Assembly (NCBI GenBank): GCA_037157565.1 | Contig: JAZHRO010000002.1 | Location: 40,072,501-40,136,500 of the forward strand | Length of the DNA stretch: 64,000 nt | Direction of reading: 5' to 3' | Source of the DNA: Thalassia testudinum | Lineage: Eukaryota > Streptophyta > Magnoliopsida > Alismatales > Hydrocharitaceae | Part shown: one piece after another, positions 1-11,528 of the stretch | Layout of the letters: the number at the start of each line of letters is the position of its first letter | Numbering within the stretch: the stretch's first letter is position 1 | The notes under the pieces: model-generated | What the model was told of the DNA's origin: nothing | Database searches by the model: none | What the model saw: the letters and a program-made list of their open reading frames with translations, nothing else | Made by a program: the position numbers and the translations under genes

Positions 1-13
1 AAGTGGCGCTGAA

Positions 14-395
14 GTGGAGATGCCGGTGCACCTCCAGGTAACGAAGCCTCGTGCTCGGAAGTGCCGGAGGAAGGTGGGGGCGGTGGAAGCCCATCCCCTC
101 CCCCGCGTCCAGCGCCATGTCCATCGCGTGGTCCCACAGAGGACTCCCCCTCCGCATCCCCAGGGAGAGGCGCTCATGGCGGCGGGTGGAGCTCCTCTCG
201 CACAATGTCTCGTATCAGCTGGGCGAGGTCCTGGGCCTGGATGCCCGGGAGCAGTGGTTGGTCCACTGAAGCGTCGACCTCAACGCGCCCGCCCCTCCGA
301 CCTCGTCCTCGGCCGCGCTCGCGGCCTGCCTCGCTACTTCCTTGTCGAGGCATCTCCTGCAAGGAGACGCAAACACGGAACAAAAAAGACGTCAA
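14..395 (-). pseudogene. gag-region fragment of LTR1 retrotransposon
   Basis: Reading away from the primer-binding site on the minus strand, an open frame starts near 395. It encodes an Arg/Gly-rich N-terminus (alternating RGRGRGRRGG) followed by an acidic, helical-looking stretch that ends in a proline run at the stop at 174-176. Its position just downstream of LTR and PBS, and the basic low-complexity start, fit the 5' end of a Ty3/gypsy-type gag. The frame is broken at 174 and the protein continues in another frame towards position 14. No capsid or zinc-knuckle motif is visible before the window edge, so the gag call rests mostly on position. Confidence 0.42.
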
Positions 396-521
396 TACGA
401 ATCGACATTTAACAAAGAAGTCTAAAAGCAGACGTCAAAAGGTACGTTGTGGTGGATACTCTAGTTACAGGCACGTGAATTGGTTATTTTCCAGCTAATT
501 GGTTTACTTCTCGGGACGACC

Positions 522-535
522 TTGCTCTGATACCA
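522..535 (-). other. Primer-binding site, initiator-Met tRNA type
   Basis: On the minus strand this reads TGGTATCAGAGCAA, the standard complement of the 3' end of plant initiator-methionine tRNA. It lies three bases inside the LTR that starts at 539, which is the usual spacing. It fixes the element as minus-strand: LTR to the right, gag to the left. Confidence 0.88.
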
Positions 536-2608
536 TCTTGTTACGACACGACTCTCGAATCCCTACGAGACACGAGAATCGGACCGACTCGACTGATCCC
601 AAGATCCAGTCGTCTAATGAGAAAGTAACCAAAAGAATAGTAAAATAAACCACATTCATCATGCATATAACTAACAGTAACAAAAGTACAGCAGTAAGGA
701 AAAGAACTACTACAGTACACACCACCACAACAGTAGAGAATTTAAACAGGTATATAAACATGATGCTTACAATAAAAGAGTACAAGTGTAATAGGATATA
801 CTCACTACAACAGAAAAACGGTACAGTAGGTACAATACAAGTAGAACTACTGGGCTCTACTAGGCCCAGCACCCTCCGCAGCTGCAGGCTCTGGCTGCTC
901 AACACCTGGTCCTGAAAAGGTGACACGTCAGCGAAACGCTGAGTAGAGTGGCAACCAGCTAGCTAAGAAAAACAGTAAAGGCGGACAAGTAGCTGTTGCT
1001 TTTAGTTTCTTTCTTTATTCCTCTATTTACTCGTTCTCGAATTATTTCTCAGATTTTTCTCTTGATCTTGAATGTTCCTCGTGGGAACGATCTTGATTGT
1101 AGTCTTTTCCGAAAAGTAGAAGTAGCATGTGGTGCTCTCCTGATCGGGAGAGTCCCTCGTGGTGGTCCTACCTTCAGTCAACCACCCCAAGGTCACTGAC
1201 AGACGTAACGGTGACTACGGCACGCACAATAAACACACAGGTAGCTATCCCGCATTTGCACGCGGTCAGTCGTTTCCGTTAACGGGTGCGCCCAAAGCAC
1301 AGCACGGAACCAGTATAGGGCAGAGCCCTCTCAATAATAGGGGTCTAGCCCCTCCACAGTAACCAAACAGGGGTCTTGCCCCTCCACAGTCCGCGCACCC
1401 TCGCCTGACTACCCTGGTTTGCCCAGTGGGCCTAACAAGTCGGTGTAGGACGGCTAGCAGAACCCCGGGGCCCGTGGGGTGGCTAGCTCTCTCCCTACAC
1501 TAGTAGCTCTCCCCGGTACTGTGTACGCGAGGGCCAAAAGTCGGTACAAAGTGGCCAAACCTAACCCCCGGTCCCTGGGGCGGCTAGCTCCGCTCTGCAC
1601 TAAAAGGGGGGACAGTCGCTCTACTTGGTACTCCGTACTCAAGGGCCAGCTCACTTCCCCAATTCCATTCCATTTACCCTTCAGGAGCTTTACTCCTAAT
1701 TCCCCGTAGGGTTCATGCTCATATTTCTCTAGCCAAGCCATTTTAGGTTTCATCATTCCAGTTTTATTCTCATATAGCCCTTCTTCCCAACAGTTAATAT
1801 ACATTCATATACAAGCAGCCGTTATCCAATTACAGCAATTATCATTGTTCCATCTGCTTTTCCAAGACTGCAACTCATGTATTCACAACATTCGCTTCAG
1901 TGTTTCTGTTCCTAGGATTCATGCCACACCCTATGATCTATCATTTAATCTAGTTTTCCAGTCTTAGGATTCATGCCATACCCTAGGATCTACCATTCAA
2001 TCTAATTTTCCAGTCCTAGGATTCATGCCCTACCCTAGAATCTATCATTCAATCTAGTTTTACAGTCCTAGGATTCATGACATACCCTAGAATCTATTAT
2101 TTATCTCAAAGATGCATTAATGTTGGTAAACAAACAAGGGAAGCCACTCTACCCACAAAATCGAGAGTGATGGGGACGTGATCGGCAGGTCCACGTGCCT
2201 CCGCAACCCCCAGATCCGCAATAGAACGAGGTCCTAATACAAGGATCAACACAAGGAACCACTCGGAACAAGATACAAGTACTTTAAACAAGTAGAGGAA
2301 TAATTTCTGAGAATGGAATCTCAAACGCGGAAATCGGACTTCGAACGGACCTTAAACGAGTCAAAAACGACAACTCTACCCCAAATCAGACGTTTGGAAC
2401 ACCTTCCAGACGTCTTAAACGATGGTTCAGATCATACCTTACTTCTGCGCTGCTCTTCAAACGTCCAGGATCCCAATGAACCGTTTGGACTTAGTTCCAG
2501 ACATTCGACTGTCACTCCGGACGTCTGGAGACTCTCTCCGCCGTCTGGTGCTGTGTCCAGACGTCTGATCTGTGTGGGAGGGCGTCTGATCTGTGTGCTA
2601 GAGCATCA

Positions 2609-4342
2609 CGATCATTTGTTTTGATGATAACAAAACACATGTCATTTAACATTTGCACTTGGAGTCTTAGATTTCAGGTCAATTGCAAATGGAGACATGA
2701 TTAGACGGAGTTCGAGCTCGCATCCAGGACAGATTGGAGGAGCTTGATGGAGAACAGAGGAGATTCGCGAGGAGAAATGGCTTGAAGAAGGAAGGAGATG
2801 AAGAATAGGATAGATTTTCTTCTCTTGTACTCCTTGTATTTTTCGTTTCTTTTGTTGCTCTTTATTTTTGTTACCTAGATTCATGTTAAAGAGCCTCAAA
2901 GTACCCTAACAGTAGTCCTAGGAACACCGGCACAACCCTAGGACACTTAGGTTTTCTGTAGAAAACTTAGAAAACCAATATAGGGTTCAAACAGCATTTC
3001 CAGAAGTCTAATTCCAAAATTAGACGTCTGACTGTTGATTCAGACGTCTGATAACAATTAGGCTGGACATAATTATTCTGTCTGATGAAATCAGATGTCC
3101 AGACCTTAGTCCAAATGTCTTAGAAGACGTTTGATGGACTTGCCAGACGTCCAATTAGTGGACCGTTGGTTGGCTTAGCAAACACTCAAGGATATGACCG
3201 TTAGAGCCTTATCAGACATCCTTAGGCCTTTCCAGACGTCTGATAAATGACCGTTTGCCTCGGCTGACCCAAAATCTCTTCTCAAAGATTTTCTAGCCGT
3301 TGCACTCTCTTGGAAATCCATTCCCACGAAAAAGTAGGTTTCCAGACATAGTGCCAGACGTCCTATATGTCGTCTGATGGACTTGCACTAGAACCCTGTT
3401 TAGATATAATCCAAGTCAGGAAGAGACCCACCCAAAATCAGATGTCTGACCTTATTTTCAGACGTCTTAAAGTGATCTTCCAGACGTCTGATGCCAGGAT
3501 CAGACGTCTGATAAGCATGTCAGTGCAATCATTGTTCCTGATTTCGGCCTGATTCTCTTGGACTTTGCTCCCAACGGCTATGGAACCTTTCCTAAGCCTT
3601 CCAAAGCTTTCCTAAGGCCTCTATAAATAGAGAGGAACCTCTTGCACATCCAGACACACCTAGAGACACCAAAAGACACCTAGATACACTTTCACACTCT
3701 TTTGTGTCCAAGAGAAGCCCTTGCTCTCCAAGCTCCAATTCTACATCTTGAGAGCATCAAGCCTTTGCGCACCCGCTCTCCCACCGTAGTTCACGAGAGC
3801 GACGTTGCGCCGTCGCGTGGCTCACGCACCCGCGTCATCAATTCGACGCACTCCTTGCAAAGGGGAGTTTCCTAATTCCTATAGAAGCTAGGTTTAAATC
3901 TTTGTTGGCTCTATAGGACTAGATTTGTTATTTTACTTTGTTATTTTGGTTGGGTATTCGCTTTGCGAATTCCCGTCTCCTTCGTGGGACAAAATCCTTC
4001 TCGTGAAGAGAAGGGGTTGAGGAGCGCTACCCTCGCACTTGTAGCGTGGTTGTAATTAAGGTTGAATCACCCTCGTTTAAAGTGATTCGTTTAGTGGATT
4101 TGATCAACTTGGTTGATCGGAAAATCCTAACTCGAGAGGGTTAGGTGGTGGTTTTCACCCGATTTGGGTTTCCACCTAAAAATAATTGTGTACTTTGTGT
4201 GTTTGTCTATTTTGTGAGATTGGTATTTTTTAAATTCCGCATTTTTTACGTCACGCTGATCTCACCCCCTCCAAGTAGGGAAATCTACAGCCCTTGCACC
4301 TTCCCGAACGAAACCTGCACCCGTACGTAAACGATTATAACA
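2609..4342 (+). mobile_element. Nested solo LTR of a second family (LTR2)
   Basis: LTR1 similarity stops near 2600 and resumes near 4350. The insert opens with a TTTGATGATAACAAAACAC block, typical of SIRE/Maximus-like copia LTR starts, and ends TTATAACA. It carries its own TATA box at 3621 and several CAGACGTCTG copies upstream of it, so it is plus-oriented. No internal coding region is present, so it is probably a solo LTR. Ends are approximate: a 5-bp CACGA occurs at 2607-2611 and 4341-4345 and may be the target duplication, but then the element would not have TG/CA ends. Confidence 0.62.
3621..3630 (+). promoter_or_regulatory. TATA box of LTR2
   Basis: CTATAAATAG followed about 30 bases later by CA-rich sequence, typical of a plant core promoter. 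It sits about 1 kb inside LTR2 and downstream of the CAGACGTCTG cluster, as expected for a U3 promoter. Confidence 0.6.
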
Positions 4343-5032
4343 CGACATGTCTCAGGGCTTTCGGCGGAACGGCCTGCATGGCCGCATCCGCAGAAAGGAA
4401 GAAGATGAGGAATATAGTACCTTTTAGACGTCTGGATCTCACTTCAGACGTCCCCCGCGCCGTCTGAACATAGGTCCAGACGTCTAATTCAGGGAAAATT
4501 TCCCAGAATCAGGACCTCCTCGCCTTCCACCTGCTGCGCACGGCTGTGCCGTGCCGCGCTCACCTATTGCTTGAGATGCAGCAGCATCTCCTCAGTGCTA
4601 CTCTCCCATTGCATGCACCTGTCGGCCGGCCCTGGGTAGCTCCGGCGAGTTCGCTCTCTCTTCCTCATGCGCTTCATCTCTTCTCCCTCTCGCTATACAT
4701 CCTCCTCCCCGCGTGCGCCTGGCAGTAGCTGCTGCCCACACACTCTCTCTCTCTCACGCTCAAGCTGGAAGAAGAAGGAGGAGACGGTGGAGTGGTGGTG
4801 AGGGAGAGGGAAGGGTGGGAAGAGTATATTTGAAGGCATCGGGGGAGAGACAAAGGAAGGAGGGATGCCTGCAGGTCAGCGGGCGCAGTCTGCGCGCGCA
4901 TGTGCGCAGACTCGCAAATGTACGCTGTAAAAATTAAATTCTAGACGTCTGGGAAGGAGTCCAAACGTCTGACCAGACGTTTGGACCAACTCCCAGACGT
5001 CTTAAAAGCGTTTGATTTCGTGGGTCTTAACA

Positions 5033-6839
5033 TCACAGGACTTTGAATCATGCTTTCATCCACCTTATCATCTTTCTAATCCCTTCACGATCACAATCCA
5101 TCTTCTCCCTCGTTCAATTAGCCACCTACACGCCTAAATCACACCACACTCACCGGAGTACCTCCGTTGTCCATGGCGGAGGACTCCAACCTATTCTACA
5201 CTCAATTGGGGCCCTACATCACCTAATCACAATAGGGCTCCGTTCCACTATTTAATTAGCTTTATAATTCACTACATCTAAAACACCTAATTCACTATCA
5301 ATCTTTGAGCTCGTTGTCTATGGTGAGCTTGGAGAAGTGTTTCCACTTAATCAAACACACACACACCATCATTGTATTTCCCTAACTATTTCCCCTCACT
5401 CAATTGAGTGAGAGGGAAACTCTTGAGTTCAGACGAACTCAAAATATGATTCTATTGTATTTTACATAAATGCTTGCATCAACCCATCAATTGATCGGAT
5501 TGAATTATTCCTGAGGTTCTTTGCAATCTCAGGAAGCTTTTAAAACATTCTACAATCTATTTCATGGAAATTCGGTCTCCGTCGATTAGAATTTCCTTCA
5601 CCGGAGCTCTGGTGACTTTAACTTGAGTTACAGCTTTTAAATCTTCCTATATAGCTTCAGATCATCTATTTTTAATCGAAGGATCGTATTCCAGTAGTTA
5701 GACTTGAGTTTTAATGTTTATATCATACTATTGATCTTTGTCTTCCTCAGCTCCGGTAGAGCTGAGATTTCTTTAGACCATTTCTGATCTTAGTGATAGA
5801 TCTAGAAGCTTTAGCAGAATTATAGGAGTTAAGAATTGTCTTCAGATAGGTCTGAGAAGCTTTAGAATAAGCTGTCGAACAGCTCACTGATTGAGCTCAG
5901 GCGATGAGGTCTAAAATCACTTCTAGAGTGATCAAAATAAAAATTTGAAGAGTGCAACATATTCCTTGAGGTGATTTTAGTAAGATTAGGTCATTCATTG
6001 GATATAATAAGTTGCTAATCGAAAAGTCAAACTTCAACCTTCGTAAGTCAACTCTGAGCTTGATTTAAGGTGTGATGGTTTGAATCTTTGATTTATGAGG
6101 ATTATTAAGATCCTAAATCACTTGTGAGTAATTTGGAACTGATTAGATGTTATTCCATCTAGATTTGTTTGAGTTTCCAAATTATGTCCAATTTAAGTTA
6201 TTTCTGGAACCCAACACTGCTCTCTAAGTTTCTATTGAGATTTAGAACTAAGAACTGCTCAGATCAGCTCTTTTTGATTCACTGAATCAATCTAAATCAC
6301 TTCATAATGACTAAATTATCTACTGGGCTGATTCACACTGGAATTAATGTTTTGAATAGTGAATTCGAGAGCTAAGAAGCTTCTGAGCTTCTTAAAGCTT
6401 TTCCAACTTCATTCTCTCTCCTAATCATTGCGGAATGCATTATTGAAGTATCTCAAACCCTCAATTGAGGGTATTAACCCTGTTCGCAGGTCAAATGACC
6501 TGAAATCTTTCTTCAAAGTTGTCTCTAGGCCATGGCAACAGAGGCATGTTCAGGCGTTGATTCTATGGATCAATTATGATCCAATGTCAAAATTGACATT
6601 AAAATTGTGTAGCCGAATCTTATAGCTTTTGATCAAGCTATTACACGCCCGATTTGGAGTTTTGTGGCGGTTGGAATCATTCCTCGAAGATTTGGCCAGA
6701 ACACATTGTGCTGAAGAAGGATCTGCTAGATATAGTGCCACCTCGAAAGTGCATGAACGCGTGCCTTGGTATAATTGGAATTTGTGATCCCAACGCTTCA
6801 GTCGTCAAGCGCTGGGTGTGAATTACCTATATGCATCTA
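5033..6839. other. Gene-free repetitive-looking DNA
   Basis: No convincing coding region. Open frames are short and lack recognisable domains. The end of the stretch (about 6640-6830) reads like retrotransposon LTR or leader sequence, but no partner copy, PBS or terminal repeat was found in the window. The left edge is simply where LTR1 ends. Confidence 0.5.
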
Positions 6840-6850
6840 ATCATTCTAAG

Positions 6851-6910
6851 CGCATGCGTGTGCAAGTGTGTGTGCGCACACCTGTGTGTGTGCGCACACC
6901 TGTGTGTGCA
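6851..6910. repeat. TG/CA microsatellite with duplicated TGTGTGCGCACACC
   Basis: Alternating purine-pyrimidine tract with TGTGTGCGCACACC occurring twice. Such tracts can adopt Z-DNA or hairpins; here it is most likely an ordinary slippage repeat. Confidence 0.8.
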
Positions 6911-7075
6911 TGGGCCAGGTATGGGCTTGATACTGTGCATTGCTTAAAAAGATTAAAATCTACCTAAATAAAATTAAGCTTGGGTTGAGTAGGGTCTGGT
7001 CCCACCCTATCGGTGCTATGTATCTCCGAAAGGCCTGGGTCTCCCATTAAACCAACTTTTTAGTTAAGTGAGAGT

Positions 7076-7270
7076 AGGGTTTGAGTTTGAAAATTGGCTA
7101 AATGTGGAGAAGACAGTGCACAGTGAGAAAAAGAAAAGAGGAGAGAATTGAAGAATTAAAGAAAGAGAGAGAGTATGCTAAAAGAGGGTTAAGGAAAGGT
7201 GAAGAGAAAAGGATAAAGTTGAAGAAGAAAGGAAAATAAGAGAAAGGATAGAGAGAATGAAGAGAAATGA
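7076..7270. repeat. Purine-rich (GA/GAA) tract
   Basis: About 190 bases dominated by G and A on the plus strand (GAGAGA, AAGAAGAAA). There is no coding signal. The flanks from 7271 to about 7860 are AT-rich and gene-free. Confidence 0.6.
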
Positions 7271-8026
7271 AAGAAGAGAATTAGATGTCTGTTGATCTAA
7301 TCAAAAGTCCAATTCTAACTTTTAAGTTGTTTGATTTTATAAAGAGATGTCTAATAAGGGAGAAATGTTAAGAGAAGGTTGGATTGTAGATGGTTTAGTG
7401 TTTGAGCTTACTTGTAATTAAAGCATATGTATTGTAATTAGTGTAATCATCTCTTATGCTTTTTATAAACATTAGACGTAATAATTGAGATTTCTTGTTA
7501 TTCATTGTAAATCTTTCATGTAGTTACCCTTTTATTAATGGAATAATTGTAAGTTTTAATTGTTGAATTTCATGTGCAAATATTCATGTGTTTGACATAT
7601 TTCATAATTATTGTAGGAATTAGTTAATCATTAACTTAAATAATAAAAGTGATGAATTAAATTACAATTATACCTCTTAGTGAACGATCTAGACTCAACT
7701 AGTTAAAAAGTAATTAAATCTAAAATATTATGTTAGCTTAATCCTGTACTACAATTAACTACAATATCCTAACAATTTAAGTTAACCTAAGTTCAATTTT
7801 TACACGATTAATTAAGACTAATAACCTTAATTAACTGTATCGAGAATTAAACGATCAATTGCTGGATTCAGACTCGATCCAACTTGCGACGCCATGAATG
7901 CAATCGAACTTGGAGGCAAGGCAGCAATTGAGGTCGCGGAGCTCAGATCGGGAATAGGCAGATACGTGGAAGGTGACGTAGCTGCCAAAGAAGGTCTCGT
8001 CATGGTAACTTCAGTGCTTTGGTACT

Positions 8027-8080
8027 TCCTTCCCTCCCTCGATCCTCCAATGTTTCTTCCCTCCCTCGATCCTCCAATGT
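8027..8080. repeat. Two tandem copies of a 27-bp CT-rich unit
   Basis: TTCCCTCCCTCGATCCTCCA recurs with a 27-base period, at 8027-8053 and 8054-8080, the copies differing at one base. It lies in a minus-strand open frame (7827-8129) that has no recognisable domain and is not called as a gene. 8081-8560 is very AT-rich with no gene. Confidence 0.8.
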
Positions 8081-8729
8081 AATAAACCCCCTCCTCACCA
8101 TCCTCGAACATGCTTTCTTGATAATGCACGACACTCGTGAGTCATTCCCTATTATCGTCAATATGCACGTAGCTCAATAGCAAATTATTTTTATTTTTAT
8201 TTAGTATTTTAAACTTATTTTTATTTAATAACATATATTTATATAAAGTTATTGTTTAATAAATTATATATATCTTAAATATTTATTATAGTATTTTATC
8301 ATTTTAATGAATATTTTCATATATATTTTTTATCTTTTTAAATTATATTTTATGTCATTATATTTTTATATTTTAATTAAATTAGTAAATTGGGTATCCA
8401 ATGGGTACCTATAAATTAATTTGATATAATTAGATACTATATCTATTAGGTACCTATTTGAATAGGTTGGGTGTGATCATAACCCGGTTGAGATTGGATT
8501 GAGTCAAGTCGGGTCAGATGAAAAAGACGTGAGCACCCGACCCACGAAGACCGTTGATGAATAGAACTTGGAAAATGTCTGTAAACGGGTCCGTACATTT
8601 ACCTTCCTTCAGAAGGATTCCATTCCACCGTTTCCTCCCGCTGGTTTCCACGCGAGATTCTCCTTCCAAGGACTCCGCGGCCTTGTAATCCCACGCAAGT
8701 TTCCCTCTCCCGTTCCTACAGAAAACCTT

Positions 8730-8835
8730 CCTCAACCCACAAACCTCCGTTACATCCCTCCTCTCCCTCCAATCTTCCCTCGCCTCCCTTCCTCGCTTCC
8801 CTCCTTCCTTCCTTCCTTCCCCGCCCCCGCCCCCG
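8730..8835 (+). promoter_or_regulatory. Pyrimidine-rich core-promoter region of the ELMO gene
   Basis: Dense CT-rich tract (repeated CTTCC, CCCTCC) ending in CCGCCCCCGCCCCCG. Pyrimidine patches are typical of plant TATA-less promoters. It lies just upstream of a GC-rich segment containing AAACCCTAG, common in plant 5' leaders, and far from other genes. I infer that transcription of the ELMO gene begins around here; no TATA box was seen. Confidence 0.45.
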
Positions 8836-9025
8836 TGCTCGCCCTCGCCCTTCGCACCCTTCTCCCCTCCACCCTCGGTTCGTTCCCTCCTCTTCCCCTT
8901 CCGTCCGTCCAAACCCTAGCACGGCGGGCGGTCCCCCTCTCCATTGGCGATCTCCATCAACGTCAAAGGCCGGAACTCAGTGGCCGGCCTCCCTCCTCCA
9001 TCGAATCTTCCGCGGAACCCAAAAG
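8836..9025 (+). other. Probable 5'UTR exon of the ELMO gene
   Basis: A GC-rich leader-like stretch ends at AAAAG followed by GTTCGATT, an acceptable donor at 9026-9027. Base composition drops sharply after it, as at an exon-intron border. The first coding exon is 6 kb downstream; a possible acceptor AG is at 15112-15113. The exon start is a guess. Alternatively this is the first exon of an unrelated transcript. Confidence 0.42.
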
Positions 9026-9450
9026 GTTCGATTTTCCCCCCTTTCCCCTCTCAGAATCCGATATTGGTTGTTGCAATGTTCTTTTCTTTCAAGTTTTCTC
9101 TGCTCTTTCGTGGTTTGCAATTGAATTTGTGATTTTCTGTGCAATATGTGGTTTTGATGTTGCTCTATTGAGGACCTCCATATTCCTGTTTTTGTTCCAT
9201 TCCTTCTGTAGATCCCAAACCTCCATTGAAAATATAGGCATTTCAGATTTCTTTGAAAGTCAAATAGCCCAAAGCATAGCAAGCGCTGTGTTTCCGTTCT
9301 GTTTGGAATGGAAAGGGGTACTACCAAAACTCCCCCGAAAAGCCAGCTAAGACGAAAAATCAGCCTAACGCACCTCAGTATGCTCCCAAACCTCCTTTGC
9401 AAATGGGCAAGAGAAGAAAAGGTAATCTCAATCTCCCTGATCGGCCGCGC

Positions 9451-9472
9451 AAAAAAAAAAAAAAAAAAAAAA
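9451..9472 (+). repeat. Run of 22 adenines
   Basis: An uninterrupted A22 within the 5'UTR intron. It could be the poly(A) tail of a retroposed sequence just upstream, but no source sequence or target duplication was identified. Nothing else is recognised in 9026-9780. Confidence 0.7.
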
Positions 9473-9779
9473 GGTAATAAGCAAGTAGGGAGTGATCTTC
9501 AAACAATAGGCCTTAGTCATAATCCTTTTCCTTTGCAACAGATTTCCGAAGATCTTTATCTTAAAAGGCACATCTGTCTTTCAAATCAGCCTATAATCCT
9601 GGCTAAGCACTTCATCCCTATTTTTCAAAGGATTAGAGAGGTATTTGTATGCCGTCTTGACCATGAACTCACCATCTTCCTAAAACTGTCAGGAACATCA
9701 AGTTGTGGCCTTCTGGAAGAGAAAATCTCCTATACTTTTAAGAAATCCTCCACCTTTTGAAGGTTCCTAAGTATAAAGA

Positions 9780-10438
9780 ACTCTAGGTACTAGCGGAAGG
9801 GTCCCAATAATCAGCCTCCACTGCCTAAAGTTTTGATGCTTGTACAAAAAATTGTGGAAACATATCCGCCGAAATGCCATATGAGGACCAATGAAAGATA
9901 GAGCCATAACTAATTTCAACAGAGAAACAGACCACAAAAAGCATCTTGTAACTTCCCCCTCCAAAATGAAGAGGCTCCCTTTACTGGAGCCATCTTGTTT
10001 GCCTAATTTACTTTCCTTCTGTAGTAGGCTTCATTCACAAAGCAGAACAAGCCACACTCTTTACCCATAATTCTGACAATCCACTTTGCCGAGAAGGCAT
10101 AATTCATTGTCCTTGAATCAAGCAACTGCAAACCATCTTTATATATTGTATTGCACACGTGACACCTCCACCCAGGGAACTGTAACCATACCTCTTGCTC
10201 CTTTTGTACTCTTTTGAAAGAACCTTAGCTGATATGGTCCAGTTTGTGGAGCATTTTCTAGGGCATAAAGAATGTGGACATGAAGAATATCAGTATAGTA
10301 GAAGGAATAGGCATTAGCAAGACCAATTGCCCACCCATGGAAGCCTTGACTCCACCCTTCTAACCTCCTTTTCACCTGTTGGATAACAACACTCCAATCT
10401 GCAACATGGGTAGGCCATTTCCAAAGAGATAAGACCAA
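9780..10438 (-). pseudogene. Degenerate L1 LINE fragment (end of RT and following domain)
   Basis: Minus-strand frames near 10438 resemble the segment after the RT core of plant L1 elements: an 'I..VKRRLEGW' helix, then a hydrophobic stretch and the usual region before the C-terminal zinc-binding domain. Around 9990-9900 another frame gives the FWRGKL..AF(C) pattern of the same region. Several stops and frameshifts separate the pieces, so it is dead. The plus-strand LINE at 10478 is inserted next to it. Confidence 0.5.
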
Positions 10439-10822
10439 ATATTATAAAGGTATCCCATCAAAAAAGATATTACAAATCATGAAGAAAATTATTGAAAAGA
10501 TGGATACTATTAGGGGAAGGTTCTTCTGGAAGGGTCCAAGCCGTGAGGGGAGATTTTTACATCTTGTGAGCTGGGAAGATGTTTCTAGACCAGTTGAGTA
10601 GGGAGGTCTTGGAGTGTTGCACGTATGTGATTTTGGAGACTTCTTAATTCTTATTGTCGAAGTGGGTGGTCAAACTAATGGCAAACCATGATGACCTATG
10701 GAGGCTGGAGCAGGGTGCTATGGGACTCCTATGGTAACACACTAAATTGGGATGAAATGAGAGTGATTCCACGTGGTGCTTCTAGTTTCTGGAGGGGTTT
10801 GACCATGGTTATGGGGTGAACT

Positions 10823-11528
10823 TTGCCTTGCTTTGAGCTGGTCCTTGGGGATGGGAAGACGTTCTGCTTATGGGAAGATGATTGGACAGGGGCAGGTTCT
10901 ATTGCATTTAAGCTCCCTAGATGGTATGCTTTGGCTTTGGGGAAACATGTACAGGTTGCTCGGGTTTGGGATGGCCCCTTTGCCAGGGGTGGTGGATCTT
11001 GGCTGCCTACATTTGGAGGTATCTTATTGGAAGCAAGAATGATGGATTTACATGAGCTTCTGGCATCTTTGGCTGCATTTTAGTCTCCACAGGGGAGAAA
11101 TGACCACCTGACCTGGACACATGGAAGCTTTTCTACCAAGAAGGGTTGCAAGGTCCCTGGAGGAACGACACCGCTGAATGATGCTTTCTTGAGAGTGGAT
11201 TGCTTCGTTTTCTGGAAAACAAAGTTTCTGCTGAAGATTAAAATTTTTCTGTCTCTTGAGGTGAGATAGATTATCCTCCAAGTCTAGACTACAGAAGTGG
11301 TTCTTGGAGGGTGACAACACTTGTTCCTTGTGTGGTTTGGAAAGCAAAACTTTGCAACATCTTTTGCTGCAGTGTGACTTCATAAAGGAGTTGATGGGGT
11401 GCTTGGATCGACTTGTTGTGGAAGGGACCAATGTGGAAGACTTCCGATTAGCAGTCCAGAGTGGAGTATTAGCAGATCCAGCTGTTTGGGTGAAGCTGGC
11501 TGATGTTTTGTGGTCCTCTTGGGTGTAA
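10823..11528 (+). pseudogene. LINE C-terminal region including RT zinc-binding domain
   Basis: The frame from 10823 has the WEDDWTG motif seen at the same place in the complete LINE of this window (52150 region, WQDDWTG). A frame break follows near 11083. The frame from 11304 has CSLCG...LQHLLLQC, the zf-RVT pattern, then VLWSSWV, which ends exactly at the hAT target duplication. There are stops in between, so no functional product is expected. Confidence 0.7.

Larger units (their letters stand above)
539..5032 (-). mobile_element. 5' LTR of a minus-strand retrotransposon (LTR1 family), interrupted
   Basis: Starts TGTTACGAC next to the PBS and ends in TTAACA near 5032. The outer parts match the solo copy at 26506-29189 along its length: the opening block, the GTGGGAACGATCTTGATTG block near 1081, the stretches with 'ggggtct(a/t)gcccct', and the terminal CAGACGTCTG-like cluster. 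Without the nested LTR (about 2609-4342) the length is about 2.76 kb, close to the 2,684 bp of the solo copy. Superfamily is inferred as Ty3/gypsy from the long LTR and tRNA-iMet PBS; no polymerase is in the window. Confidence 0.8.

Noticed and set aside
4713..4937. Overlapping short frames near a TATA-like sequence
   Set aside because: Low-complexity purine/pyrimidine tracts in the U3-side part of LTR1.
7827..8129. Minus-strand frame of 100 codons with GGSREGR repeats
   Set aside because: The repeat is the 27-bp CT-rich duplication; no family match, no expression signals.
8568..9350. Plus-strand open frame of 260 codons at the ELMO promoter
   Set aside because: Starts in a pyrimidine tract, is proline/phenylalanine-rich by composition and reads through a plausible donor into intron. 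Treated as promoter and 5'UTR.
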